A stretch of 40,858 bases of DNA from an uncultured Prevotellaceae bacterium (GTDB lineage: Bacteria > Bacteroidota > Bacteroidia > Bacteroidales > Bacteroidaceae). Where the stretch lies: contig ONKY01000108.1 in assembly GCA_900318585.1 (NCBI GenBank), positions 1-40,858 of the forward strand, read 5' to 3'. Positions 16,309 to 24,148 of the stretch are shown here, piece by piece (positions within the stretch are counted from its first letter, which is position 1; each line of letters starts with the position of its first letter). Made by a program: the position numbers and the translations under genes. The notes under the pieces are model-generated. The model saw only the letters and a list, made by a program, of their open reading frames with translations. It was not told the origin of the DNA and ran no database searches.

Positions 16309-17547
16309 ATGAAACATTTTAGTACAAAAATGATGCTCTTTGTGCTTATGAGCATGATGGGAGCCAACGCTTATGCCCAGGACATCACTGTGGAGAATAG
16401 TCAAGGGGTGAAGCTTTCCTATTATTATACTAAAGATGGGAAAGATCTTATTTTAGCCCGATGTGCGAGTGACCCCAAAAATGTAATAATCCCTGAAGAG
16501 GTTACTTACATGAACCGGACCCGAAAAGTCACCTCTATCGGTGATGGGGCCTTCCAGAGTCAATCCTACTTGACTTCTGTCACCATTCCAAATACTGTGA
16601 CAAGCATTGGAATAAATGCTTTTCAAGACTGTAGGCGACTGACCTCTGTTACGATTCCGGAGGGTGTGACAAGCATAGGAATGAGAGCATTTGCTTCTTC
16701 CGGTCTGACTTCCATAACCATTCCCAACAGTGTGACGACTATCGGAGCACATGCTTTCCAGAGTTGCAATGAACTGACTTCTGTCACTCTCCCCAGCAAT
16801 GTGACAAGTATGGGTACTGGTGCTTTTCAGTTTTGCAATAAGTTGACCTCCATAAGCATCCCTGGCAGCTTGGCTATCATCGAACCTGGTACTTTTATGA
16901 GTTGTAGTAGTCTGGCCTCCGTCACCATCTCCAATGGTGTGAAAATCATTAAGGAAACAGCGTTTGAGGGATGTTCCAGCCTGACCTCTATTACCATTCC
17001 CAACAGTGTTTTGTCTATTGGTATGATGACGTTCGAGGGTTGCACCAGTCTCGCCTCAATTACTATCGGGAGTGGTCTGATAGGAATACAAGAGAGAGCT
17101 TTCCGCGACTGTGAAAGTTTGTCCGCCGTTCATATCTCGGACATTGCAGCATGGTGCAAGGTTGTTTTTAAAGGTGGTTATTCAAATCCGCTTGGTATTG
17201 CTCATCATTTATACATGAATGGCAATGAGGTAAAAGACCTGGTCATTCCTGAGGGTGTGACTGTCATCAAAAACTCTGTTTTCTATTATTTAGCAAACTT
17301 GAACTCTTTGACTCTACCAAAAAGTTTGTCGAAAATAGAAAATTATGCTTTCAAGGGGTGCGACATCACAACAGTGAATGCCATGATGGATAATCCTACT
17401 GGAATCACCAAAAAAGCAGACAGCTCTTCGCCATTCTCCTTGAACACGTTTAACAACGCTACTCTCAACGTGCCAGCTGGAGCAATTGAAAAGTACAAGG
17501 CCACAGAGGGATGGAAAGACTTTGTATTCATCGAAGAAAAGAAGTGA
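16309..17547 (+). CDS. BspA-type leucine-rich repeat surface protein
   Basis: The 412-residue protein has a signal peptide (MKHFSTKMMLFVLMSMMGANAYAQ) and about nine to ten LRR_5 repeats of roughly 23 residues, of the form SIGxxAFxxCxxLTSVTIPxxVT, between residues 75 and 350. BspA-like proteins of oral and gut Bacteroidota bind host matrix proteins or act as surface adhesins. The C-terminus (FNNATLNVPAGAIEKYKATEGWKDFVFIEEKK) is the usual end of this family and carries no obvious type IX sorting domain. The reading frame is more AT-rich than ribE and the pigment genes. It begins 27 nt after ribE without a clear promoter of its own. Confidence 0.88.
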   Translation: MKHFSTKMMLFVLMSMMGANAYAQDITVENSQGVKLSYYYTKDGKDLILARCASDPKNVIIPEEVTYMNRTRKVTSIGDGAFQSQSYLTSVTIPNTVTSIGINAFQDCRRLTSVTIPEGVTSIGMRAFASSGLTSITIPNSVTTIGAHAFQSCNELTSVTLPSNVTSMGTGAFQFCNKLTSISIPGSLAIIEPGTFMSCSSLASVTISNGVKIIKETAFEGCSSLTSITIPNSVLSIGMMTFEGCTSLASITIGSGLIGIQERAFRDCESLSAVHISDIAAWCKVVFKGGYSNPLGIAHHLYMNGNEVKDLVIPEGVTVIKNSVFYYLANLNSLTLPKSLSKIENYAFKGCDITTVNAMMDNPTGITKKADSSSPFSLNTFNNATLNVPAGAIEKYKATEGWKDFVFIEEKK

Positions 17548-17629
17548 TCATCCCGCAACAATTCGGCTCGGCGAGCGCTTTCTTTTTTTAGATAGAATCG
17601 CTGAATGATTGATCATTGTGTGTAAAAAT

Positions 17630-17663
17630 AATGAAGGGCTCTTGTGGAGCTCTTCATTTTTTT
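17630..17663. terminator. Strong, probably bidirectional terminator
   Basis: AATGAAGGGCTC pairs with GAGCTCTTCATT (12 bp with one G-U) around a 5-nt loop, followed by a T run to 17663. An A-rich stretch on the left side allows use from the minus strand as well. It separates the convergent LRR and HTH genes. Confidence 0.85.
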
Positions 17664-17743
17664 ATATTGAGCAGTTATTTGTTTTGGAATAAGTCGTCAA
17701 TAGCTGTGGGGTGTGGAAATAACCTTCGGCGATGACTCTGAGT

Positions 17744-17953
17744 TCATTCGTCTCTGTATTCGAGAATATCCCCAGGCTGACAACCCAGCTCGCGACAGAT
17801 GGCCTCAAGGGTAGTAAAGCGTACGGCCTTGGCTTTGCCAGTCTTCAGAATCGAGAGATTAGCTAATGTCATGCCAACTTTCTCGGCCAACTCGCTGAGC
17901 GACATTTTGCGCTTGGCAAGCTCTACATCGAGATTAACAATGATTTGTCCCAT
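17744..17953 (-). CDS. Small XRE-family HTH regulator (YozG-like)
   Basis: The 69-residue protein is almost entirely a helix-turn-helix domain: KMSLSELAEKVGMTLANLSILKTGK is the HTH and LEAICRELGCQPGDILEY the following helices. It is typical of the short Cro/YozG regulators that are paired with DUF2975 membrane proteins. The DUF2975 gene lies 6 nt upstream on the same strand, so the two are one operon. The protein probably binds the TTTATCG/CGATAAA half-sites in front of the operon and represses its own transcription; this is inference from position. Confidence 0.9.
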   Translation of the reverse strand: MGQIIVNLDVELAKRKMSLSELAEKVGMTLANLSILKTGKAKAVRFTTLEAICRELGCQPGDILEYRDE

Positions 17954-17959
17954 AGGCCT

Positions 17960-18445
17960 TTAAATCGTTAGTTCCTGTTCTTTCTTCAGCTTGATGGTAT
18001 CCTTGATAAACTTAGGCACAAAAAATAGACTCAATAAAACAAAGTAGGCAGGGGCCCCGAAGACGTAGCGAGCAAGTGTTGGCAGACTGTCCATGTGGTC
18101 AGCTTCGACATGATCGTAGACATATTCGAACAAAAAGCCCGAAATGATGAAATGAAAGATTAAGACTATTGCTGACAGATAAAACAGCCAGATGCTCCAC
18201 CTGGAATACTGCCTGTTGATGTAAGTAAGCCAGCAAATGACGAAATAGATGGCTGCAAAAATCGTCCTGCAGATAAGTTCGTACAGATTAACCAGATGAT
18301 AGCAATAGTCATAGCCCGTTGAGGCATTATTCATGTCCTGTATCTCGTCGACGTAAGAATTGCCAACGAAGGCGAGCACCACTATCAGTCCGATGATAGA
18401 TACCAGATTCTTTTTTGCTGTTTGCAAAATGTTGATTGTTCCCAT
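17960..18445 (-). CDS. DUF2975 membrane protein
   Basis: The 161-residue protein has four predicted membrane helices (about residues 13-28, 55-75, 83-105 and 130-150) and short charged tails, the pattern of DUF2975. Its function is unknown. In many genomes it is fixed next to a YozG-like HTH gene, as here, which suggests a membrane-linked regulatory module. The start at 18445 follows a consensus promoter by about 45 nt. Confidence 0.8.
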   Translation of the reverse strand: MGTINILQTAKKNLVSIIGLIVVLAFVGNSYVDEIQDMNNASTGYDYCYHLVNLYELICRTIFAAIYFVICWLTYINRQYSRWSIWLFYLSAIVLIFHFIISGFLFEYVYDHVEADHMDSLPTLARYVFGAPAYFVLLSLFFVPKFIKDTIKLKKEQELTI

Positions 18446-18448
18446 GTG

Positions 18449-18554
18449 TTTATCGTTTTATTTGGTTTATTTATCGATTTTCGATATGCAAAAGTACATC
18501 TTTTCCAAATACCAACCAAATCAATTCGATAAAAGTTTATCGTTTTTCGATAAA
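18449..18554 (-). promoter_or_regulatory. Promoter with multiple TTTATCG/CGATAAA operator half-sites
   Basis: On the minus strand TACTTTTG (18489-18496) and TTTG (18517-18520) form a promoter with a 20-nt spacer. Half-sites TTTATCG occur at 18449, 18470 and 18536, and CGATAAA at 18527 and 18548. TATCGA-TTT-TCGATA (18472-18486) and CGATAAA-AG-TTTATCG (18527-18542) are perfect inverted repeats. One dyad covers the expected transcription start and the others lie just upstream of the -33 box, a layout for repression by the HTH protein encoded downstream. Confidence 0.75.
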
Positions 18555-18616
18555 TTTAACACTTCGCCACGTCACAATGTACACGCCATGCAACCCTCTG
18601 CATTGCGCAAATAAAA

Positions 18617-18648
18617 GGGAGGTTGTGTCAAAATAGACACATCCTCCC
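18617..18648 (-). terminator. Hairpin terminator of the minus-strand barrel gene and remnant
   Basis: GGGAGGTTGTGTC and GACACATCCTCCC pair over 13 bp with one mismatch around a 6-nt loop. On the minus strand it is followed by TTTTATTT. Confidence 0.8.
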
Positions 18649-18667
18649 GGTGGAGTCTTTCTCCTTT

Positions 18668-18862
18668 TTACTCGCTCTCCTCCTTCGCCTGCGCAATCTT
18701 GTCGGCGGCAGTCTTCGTCCAACCGAGGGTGGAATCTTTGCTCAACTCGTCCTTAGTGCCCTTGTTGCCGATGCCGATGGCTGCTCGGATATAGCCGTAG
18801 TCGTTCTCGCTAGCCTGATAGAGTGCAGGCTCAACGTTGCCCTCAGCGCTGCACTTAGAATC
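18668..18862 (-). pseudogene. Start-less coding remnant, 64 codons
   Basis: This minus-strand frame runs from just after a TGA to a TAA, with residue composition like a real protein (ALYQASENDYGYIRAAIGIG, then a Lys/Glu-rich end IAQAKEESE). It has no start codon of its own, begins within the end of the barrel gene in another frame, and is followed by the terminator hairpin. It looks like the C-terminus of a gene whose front was lost, or that was frameshifted. I do not recognise the family. Confidence 0.5.
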
Positions 18863-19364
18863 TCACGCCGATAGTGCCGTATATGCCCATCCAGTCGCGG
18901 ATGCCTGCTGTGTGCGATTTCTGGTAGCGGAAGCCAATGCCGATAAGTGGCGACATGCCCGACTTTGAACGCTTGCCGTACCAGTTCGTGCCAATGTCGA
19001 ACGTGGTGTGCTTCCAGTCGGGCGAGCCAATCGTATTGAGTACTTGCAAGCGAAGGTCGAAGCGGTCGTGCTCTCCATCGTGCCAAGCGTAAGCCAGTCC
19101 GCCGCCGAGCGACACACCGTTGGTGTACCATTTTACCCCGTCCACGTCAAACTGTGTGTGGTTCCTTTCAGCAGCGGCCAGCACGCTCCAACGGTTGGCG
19201 AACTCATAGCTCAGTTGAAGGTTCAGGTTCATGGGAGTCATTCCATGTTGCTCCAAGCCGTAGAGCGACTTCATCTCATAGTTAAACTTTGCCAGGACTG
19301 GTTCCTGAGCGTTCATAGTGACTGCGACAAACATCGCGCACAGAAATAAAACAATCTTTTTCAT
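18855..19364 (-). CDS. Small outer-membrane beta-barrel protein
   Basis: The 169-residue protein has a signal peptide (MKKIVLFLCAMFVAVTMNAQ) and alternating polar/hydrophobic strands (NLNLQLSYEFANRWSVLAAAERN, YTNGVSLGGGLAYAWHD, FDLRLQVLNTIG), ending in Phe (YGTIGVRF), the usual BAM recognition end. This fits an eight-stranded outer-membrane barrel of unknown role. It has its own consensus promoter and shares a terminator with the remnant behind it. Confidence 0.75.
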   Translation of the reverse strand: MKKIVLFLCAMFVAVTMNAQEPVLAKFNYEMKSLYGLEQHGMTPMNLNLQLSYEFANRWSVLAAAERNHTQFDVDGVKWYTNGVSLGGGLAYAWHDGEHDRFDLRLQVLNTIGSPDWKHTTFDIGTNWYGKRSKSGMSPLIGIGFRYQKSHTAGIRDWMGIYGTIGVRF

Positions 19365-19396
19365 ACTTAAAATTATTTAGGTTAATGAAACGGAGG

Positions 19397-19428
19397 CAAA
19401 GTTAGGCAATCCCCTCTTTGCCCCCAAA
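19397..19428 (-). promoter_or_regulatory. Promoter of the beta-barrel gene
   Basis: On the minus strand TTTG (19425-19428) and TAACTTTG (19397-19404) are separated by exactly 20 nt, about 33 nt upstream of the ATG. Confidence 0.8.
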
Positions 19429-19505
19429 CTATTTTATACTATTTACTCATTCTTCAGCATCGTTTCCTTTTCTTTTATAAAGATGCTTTATTTTGCATAA
19501 TTTTA

Positions 19506-19712
19506 TTACCACTCTACAGGCTTATCCTTCACCTGCTCCTGCTTTATTTCCTGATTCACATAAACCTTTATACAAGAGCGTAGCGCAAGGAATCCGAAGA
19601 TGAATACCCCAAGAAGCAAAATCAAGATGATGCACATAGTTACTCGCTCTTTAAAAGAATCTTCTAAACTCATCGGAATTGTTATTGATCTTTTGTTCAC
19701 TGAAAATTCCAT
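19506..19712 (-). CDS. Small single-span membrane protein
   Basis: The 68-residue protein has a basic/polar N-terminus, one strong membrane helix (about residues 25-45, TMCIILILLLGVFIFGFLAL) and a charged tail (NQEIKQEQVKDKPVEW). I do not recognise a family. A consensus promoter 86 nt upstream and the absence of any overlapping gene support it being real. Confidence 0.6.
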   Translation of the reverse strand: MEFSVNKRSITIPMSLEDSFKERVTMCIILILLLGVFIFGFLALRSCIKVYVNQEIKQEQVKDKPVEW

Positions 19713-19797
19713 AATCTTGCACTTGCATTACCTATGATGCTTATTTGTTTCAACGTTAATAATATCGATAATTCTGGATGTACATGGCATCCGAGTG

Positions 19798-19829
19798 CAA
19801 AAATAGAGTTTAGACAAATACATTCCAAA
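19798..19829 (-). promoter_or_regulatory. Promoter of the small membrane protein gene
   Basis: On the minus strand TTTG (19826-19829) and TATTTTTG (19798-19805) have a 20-nt spacer. Confidence 0.75.
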
Positions 19830-19846
19830 CTATTTGCGATGCATTA

Positions 19847-19940
19847 CAAATGCATTGTTGCAATCCACTAAGCACTGTTTTATGCTGACTTCTAGCACGT
19901 TGCATTAAATGCAACACATACGCAACAGCTGTTTTTGCAA
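19847..19940. promoter_or_regulatory. Cluster of ATGCA/TTGCAA dyads between divergent promoters
   Basis: The 333-nt gap between the small membrane gene and the TPR gene contains the perfect palindrome GTTGCATTAAATGCAAC (19899-19915) and related partial dyads (ATGCATTACAAATGCAT, ATTGTTGCAAT, TTTTTGCAATG). They lie between the two promoters and could bind a shared regulator. Confidence 0.5.
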
Positions 19941-20014
19941 TGACTTTTGTACGCTGTGAACTAAAGAATTCTGTTTTTTATCGTTATGCGATATGGATTA
20001 TGAAGAAAAATGTT

Positions 20015-20022
20015 TATCTTTG
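20015..20022 (+). promoter_or_regulatory. -7 box of the TPR regulator gene
   Basis: TATCTTTG matches TAnnTTTG, 24 nt before the ATG at 20046. No clear TTTG -33 box is present. Confidence 0.6.
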
Positions 20023-20045
20023 CATCGACAAAATAGAATAATTCG

Positions 20046-21617
20046 ATGAAGACAACAGTTTTTCTATTATTCACATTGTTAATTATTCTGCTCGGTTGTC
20101 AGCAGGACAGCCTGATGCAGCAGTTGGTAGAGATTGACAGTCTCTCAGTCAATAGGGAAGATGAAAGAGTAATGCAGGAATTAGAGAAAATTGCTCCGGA
20201 ATCCATTGATGACGAGGAATGCCTTGCCTATTACTGGCTTTTGAAGATTAGAACAGACATCAGACTCAACAAAACAATTGAGTCCACCCAAGCAATAGAT
20301 ATTAGCATCAACTATTTCAAAAAAGTAAATGACAAGCCGAAACTTGTAAGGGCATACCTCAATAAGGCTTACATTTTCAACAAATCGGACGACCTTACTA
20401 ATGCAGCACTTTGCTTGAAAGAGGCTGAATCCATTGTTAAGGATGGTGATTGTGAACTGCCTACAGCTTTTCGTGTCTATCACAACTTGGCAACCCTTAA
20501 TAACAAAATTAAAGAAAAGGATTTGGCTATCAAATACAGTAAATTAGCACTAAAGACAGCATATCGGCTCAATCATGATTTAGAGATTGCATACGGTATG
20601 ATGTCAATGTGGATTTCCTATAATAGATTAGGGAAAAAAGATTCTGCCAAATACTATATAAATAAATGCATTCCACTTATAGAGAACCTGCCAAAGAATA
20701 AACGGGTCTCTTTTTATGATAACATAGCATCATTTGTGGTTGATGATGATGTCCATCAAGCTGAACAATTCTTGAAAAAAGCTATTGAGATCAAACCGAA
20801 TGCCTATACTTACAGAGGCCTTGCGCGGGCCTACATCTTAAATGATGAGCGTGAAAAAGCCAAGACTATGTGGGAGAAGGCTTTGCAGACGAGCGACCCA
20901 TACCTGAAAGCAGAGGTGTTACAAGCCATGTATGACAGCCAGCAGGAAGAAGGCGACTACAAGAATGCCAGCGAGACGGCCATGAAAATTGTGGCACTGA
21001 AAGACAGTATTGCCCAAAAACAGAGAGAAGATGACATACGCGGTTTGCAAGAACGATTTGAAAAAGAACAAGAACTGGCTACAGAAAGATATAAGGCAGA
21101 AATGTATATTTCAATTGCATGTTGCCTATTGTTACTAGCTTTGGCTCTTGCCGTTTATTTCTACTATCGGAACCTGAAGGGAAAAGCGGAACTCTTGAAA
21201 ACAAAAGAGAACTTAGAAAAATATCAGCAACAGTTGAAATTAATGGAGCAGGAGGGGAAAGGCGATAGCAAAGCGGTTGAGCAACTGACGCAGAAAGTCT
21301 CAGAACTTCAACAAAAGCGAAACTCACTACTGCAGAACGGACGTGAACGCTACGAGGAAATTATGGCAGGGGGCACCACCATCAGATGGAGCCGAAACGA
21401 CTTTGCAGACTGCATAGAATACTATCGCATCATTGACGCAGACTTTGTCGCGCACATGGAACTCGACTACAAGCACTTGTCACCAAAGTACATCTTCTTC
21501 ACCATATTGGAACATTTAGGTAAGAGCGATGAAGAGCTGCAGCGTATCATGGCTATCAGCCAGACAACCGTACGCTCTAACCGTTCCAGAATCAACAAAA
21601 GGAAAAGAGATGACTGA
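20046..21617 (+). CDS. Lipoprotein-TPR-transmembrane protein with C-terminal HTH-like domain
   Basis: The 523-residue protein begins with a lipoprotein signal (LLIILLGC, Cys18). Residues 30-330 are TPR-like helix pairs (KAIEIKPNAYTYRGLARAYILNDEREKAKTMWEKAL is one). A membrane helix lies near 351-374, then a coiled coil (about 375-430, rich in Lys, Glu and Gln), and a C-terminal domain (about 440-523) ending in a helix-turn-helix-like DEELQRIMAISQTTVRSNRSRINKRK. Similar TPR-TM-HTH proteins are common and little studied in Bacteroidota, and could be one-component regulators that read periplasmic or envelope state and bind DNA while tethered. A processed lipid anchor together with a second membrane span is unusual; the Cys could also be part of a simple signal anchor. 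Confidence 0.75.
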   Translation: MKTTVFLLFTLLIILLGCQQDSLMQQLVEIDSLSVNREDERVMQELEKIAPESIDDEECLAYYWLLKIRTDIRLNKTIESTQAIDISINYFKKVNDKPKLVRAYLNKAYIFNKSDDLTNAALCLKEAESIVKDGDCELPTAFRVYHNLATLNNKIKEKDLAIKYSKLALKTAYRLNHDLEIAYGMMSMWISYNRLGKKDSAKYYINKCIPLIENLPKNKRVSFYDNIASFVVDDDVHQAEQFLKKAIEIKPNAYTYRGLARAYILNDEREKAKTMWEKALQTSDPYLKAEVLQAMYDSQQEEGDYKNASETAMKIVALKDSIAQKQREDDIRGLQERFEKEQELATERYKAEMYISIACCLLLLALALAVYFYYRNLKGKAELLKTKENLEKYQQQLKLMEQEGKGDSKAVEQLTQKVSELQQKRNSLLQNGRERYEEIMAGGTTIRWSRNDFADCIEYYRIIDADFVAHMELDYKHLSPKYIFFTILEHLGKSDEELQRIMAISQTTVRSNRSRINKRKRDD

Positions 21618-21691
21618 ATCCCTTATTACTGATGATCTTACGGGCTCATGTCCTTTTTCTTGATTCGCTGCACCTACAAGCATATATATAT

Positions 21692-22118
21692 GGGAAAACG
21701 GAAAACCACCCGCACGTGTCGCACGTCCCGCACCTAAAATATTTCAACACTCTAAAAATGTAAAGTACTGTTTCAGTAATCAGAATGCCTTGAAATATAA
21801 TATTCCAGCCTGTGGAATAATTCTAAACCAGTGCTTTAGCGTCGTAAACCACTGGTTTAGGATCGTAAATCGGTGGTTTAGAATCGTAAACCAGTGGTTT
21901 AGCATCAAATTTTCGAGAGAATTAAATCTATAGCCGTGCTTTAGAATTGTTTCGCCTGCTGGAACAAACTTGTTTCCGTACATTTCCCAGCTGAAACCGT
22001 ACTCTATACCGATCGATCTCTGGCAAGCGACCAGAGGTCGATTGGTCGTCTCAATATGTTGTTTATGAAAAAATTTACGTGCGGGACGTGCGGCACGTGC
22101 GGGTGTTTTTCTGTTTTT
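21692..22118. repeat. Inverted-repeat-bounded, non-coding element (MITE-like)
   Basis: About 50-nt arms at 21692-21745 and 22067-22118 are near-perfect inverted copies of each other (roughly 85-90% by eye). Each contains three 9-nt units of the CGCACGTCC / ACGTGCGGG type. Between them are four palindromic 21-nt units and a separate 10-bp hairpin (22014-22040). No transposase or coding frame is present. The whole gap 21618-22307 holds no supported gene. Confidence 0.65.
21824..21907. repeat. Four tandem 21-nt palindromic repeats
   Basis: Four contiguous units at 21824, 21845, 21866 and 21887. Each contains TAAACCAsTGGTTTA-type palindromes followed by a GnATCG-like spacer. The period of 21 is three times the 7-nt period seen elsewhere. 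Confidence 0.85.
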
Positions 22119-22230
22119 ATTTCATCTTGATGCACATCTTTCACTTTCATATCGCTTGCAAAGATATTATTATTTTTTTGAATTATGAATGATGATTTAT
22201 GATTTATTTTTTTCGGCGACAGCAAATTAT

Positions 22231-22260
22231 TCACTTTTCACTCTTCACTTTTCACTTTTT
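22231..22260. repeat. TCACTTT heptamer array upstream of typA
   Basis: Units TCACTTT, TCACTCT, TCACTTT, TCACTTT, ending 5 nt before the typA -7 box, where the -33 box would normally lie. Confidence 0.8.
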
Positions 22261-22264
22261 TTCG

Positions 22265-22272
22265 TACCTTTG
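22265..22272 (+). promoter_or_regulatory. -7 box of typA
   Basis: TACCTTTG matches TAnnTTTG, 36 nt before the ATG. The upstream region is a T-rich heptamer array and contains no exact TTTG at the expected spacing. Confidence 0.65.
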
Positions 22273-22307
22273 CACCCGCTTAAGAAGGATATATAATAAG
22301 AATAGAT

Positions 22308-24107
22308 ATGCAAGATATTAGAAATATAGCCATCATTGCCCATGTTGACCACGGCAAGACAACGCTTGTGGACAAGATGATGCTCGCCGGAAACCTCTTC
22401 CGCGAAGGACAGAACCTGAGTAGCCAGGTGCTCGACGCCAACGACCTGGAGCGCGAGCGCGGCATCACCATCCTGTCGAAGAATGTGAGCATCACGTGGA
22501 AGGGTGTGAAAATCAACATCATCGACACACCGGGACACTCCGACTTCGGCGGCGAGGTGGAACGCGTGCTCAACATGGCCGACGGCTGCCTGCTACTGGT
22601 GGACGCCTTTGAGGGCCCGATGCCGCAGACGCGATTCGTGCTGCAGAAGGCGCTGCAGATAGGACTGAAGCCCATCGTGGTTGTGAACAAGGTGGACAAG
22701 CCTAACTGTAGGCCGGAGGAGGTGTACGAGATGGTGTTCGACCTGATGTTCTCGCTCAACGCCACGGAGGACCAGCTGGACTTCCCCGTGGTCTACGGCT
22801 CGGCTAAAAACGGCTGGATGGGCGAGGACTGGCGCAAACCGACGGATAATATCACGTACCTGTTGGACAAGATAGTGGAGGTGATACCTGCCCCGCAGCA
22901 GATAGAGGGCACGCCGCAGATGCTCATCACGTCACTGGACTACTCCAGCTATACAGGCCGCATAGCCGTGGGGCGTGTGCATCGTGGCACGTTGAAGGAC
23001 GGCCAGCAGATTACCATCAGCCACCGCGACGGCACGAAGGAGAAGACAAAAATCAAGGAGCTGCACACCTTCGACGGCATGGGTCACGTGCGCACCGACC
23101 AGGTGGACTGCGGCGACATCTGCGCCGTCATCGGCTTGGAGAAGTTTGAAATTGGCGACACCATCTGCGACGCAGAGAATCCTGAGCCGCTGCCGCCCAT
23201 TGCCATTGACGAGCCTACCATGTCGATGCTCTTTACCATCAACGACTCGCCGTTCTTTGGCAAGGACGGTAAGTTCGTGACCTCCCGCCACATCAACGAC
23301 CGCTTAGAGAAGGAGTTGGAGAAGAACCTCGCCCTGCGCGTGGAGCGCTTTGAGGACTCTACCGACCGCTGGGTGGTCTCAGGCCGCGGTGTGCTTCACC
23401 TGAGTGTGCTCATCGAGACCATGCGCCGCGAGGGCTACGAGCTGCAGGTGGGACAGCCGCAGGTGATATACAAGGAAATTGAAGGTAAGAAATGTGAACC
23501 CATTGAGGAACTGACCATCAACGTGCCCGACGAGTTTGCGTCGAAGATGATTGACATGGTGACGCGCCGCAAGGGCGAGATGACCTCGATGGAGAGTCAG
23601 GGCGAGCGCACGAACATAGAGTTCGACATCCCCTCGCGCGGCATCATCGGTTTGCGCACCAACGTGCTCACTGCCAGTCAGGGCGAGGCCATCATGGCAC
23701 ACCGCTTCAAGGAGTACCAGCCCTACAAGGGAGAGATAGAGCGCCGTGTCAACGGTTCGATGATAGCCTTGGAGACGGGCACCGCCTACGCCTATGCCAT
23801 TGACAAACTGCAGGATCGCGGCAAGTTCTTCATTGATCCCGGCGAAGAGGTGTACTACGGACAGGTGGTGGGCGAGCATGTCCACGACAACGACCTCGTC
23901 ATCAACGTGTGTAAGGCGAAGCAGCTGACCAACGTCCGCGCCAGCGGCAGCGACGAGAAGGCCCGCGTCATTCCCAAGACGGTGATGTCGCTGGAGGAGT
24001 GCCTGGAATACATCAAGGAGGACGAGCTGGTGGAGGTCACGCCGAAAGCCATGCGTATGCGCAAAGTCATCCTCGACCACGACCAGCGTAAGAAAGCAAA
24101 CAAGTGA
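22308..24107 (+). CDS. typA: Translational GTPase TypA/BipA
   Basis: The 599-residue protein has all GTPase motifs: G1 AHVDHGKT (residues 11-18), the effector region with [12 protein letters not shown]3 [13 protein letters not shown]4 NKVD, and G5 near YGSAKNG. EF-G-like domains II, III and V follow, and then the BipA-specific C-terminal domain ([25 protein letters not shown]). BipA binds the ribosome and assists 50S assembly, particularly under stress and at low temperature. Full length, no anomalies. It has its own promoter, and its stop codon overlaps the terminator hairpin behind it. Confidence 0.97.
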   Translation: MQDIRNIAIIAHVDHGKTTLVDKMMLAGNLFREGQNLSSQVLDANDLERERGITILSKNVSITWKGVKINIIDTPGHSDFGGEVERVLNMADGCLLLVDAFEGPMPQTRFVLQKALQIGLKPIVVVNKVDKPNCRPEEVYEMVFDLMFSLNATEDQLDFPVVYGSAKNGWMGEDWRKPTDNITYLLDKIVEVIPAPQQIEGTPQMLITSLDYSSYTGRIAVGRVHRGTLKDGQQITISHRDGTKEKTKIKELHTFDGMGHVRTDQVDCGDICAVIGLEKFEIGDTICDAENPEPLPPIAIDEPTMSMLFTINDSPFFGKDGKFVTSRHINDRLEKELEKNLALRVERFEDSTDRWVVSGRGVLHLSVLIETMRREGYELQVGQPQVIYKEIEGKKCEPIEELTINVPDEFASKMIDMVTRRKGEMTSMESQGERTNIEFDIPSRGIIGLRTNVLTASQGEAIMAHRFKEYQPYKGEIERRVNGSMIALETGTAYAYAIDKLQDRGKFFIDPGEEVYYGQVVGEHVHDNDLVINVCKAKQLTNVRASGSDEKARVIPKTVMSLEECLEYIKEDELVEVTPKAMRMRKVILDHDQRKKANK

Positions 24108-24145
24108 ACTGAGAACTGGAGTTCTCAGTTCTCAACTCTTAGTTT
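24107..24145 (+). terminator. Terminator-like hairpin after typA
   Basis: AACTGAGAACT and AGTTCTCAGTT are a perfect 11-bp stem (24107-24130) with a 2-nt loop, built of 7-nt units (GAACTGA, GAACTGG, AGTTCTC), followed by a T-rich stretch. Confidence 0.65.
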
Positions 24146-24148
24146 ATT

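Noticed and set aside
18742..19131. 129-codon minus-strand frame overlapping the small barrel gene
   Set aside because: Arg/His-rich shadow frame; the barrel frame has a signal peptide, strand pattern and promoter.
21824..21907. CRISPR array
   Set aside because: Units are contiguous 21-nt palindromes without unique spacers, and there are no cas genes.
21780..21983. 67-codon minus-strand frame with a 7-residue peptide repeat
   Set aside because: The peptide repeat is only the translation of the 21-nt palindromic DNA repeats; there is no promoter and composition is not protein-like.
21692..22118. Insertion sequence
   Set aside because: No transposase or fragment of one is present; kept only as a MITE-like candidate.
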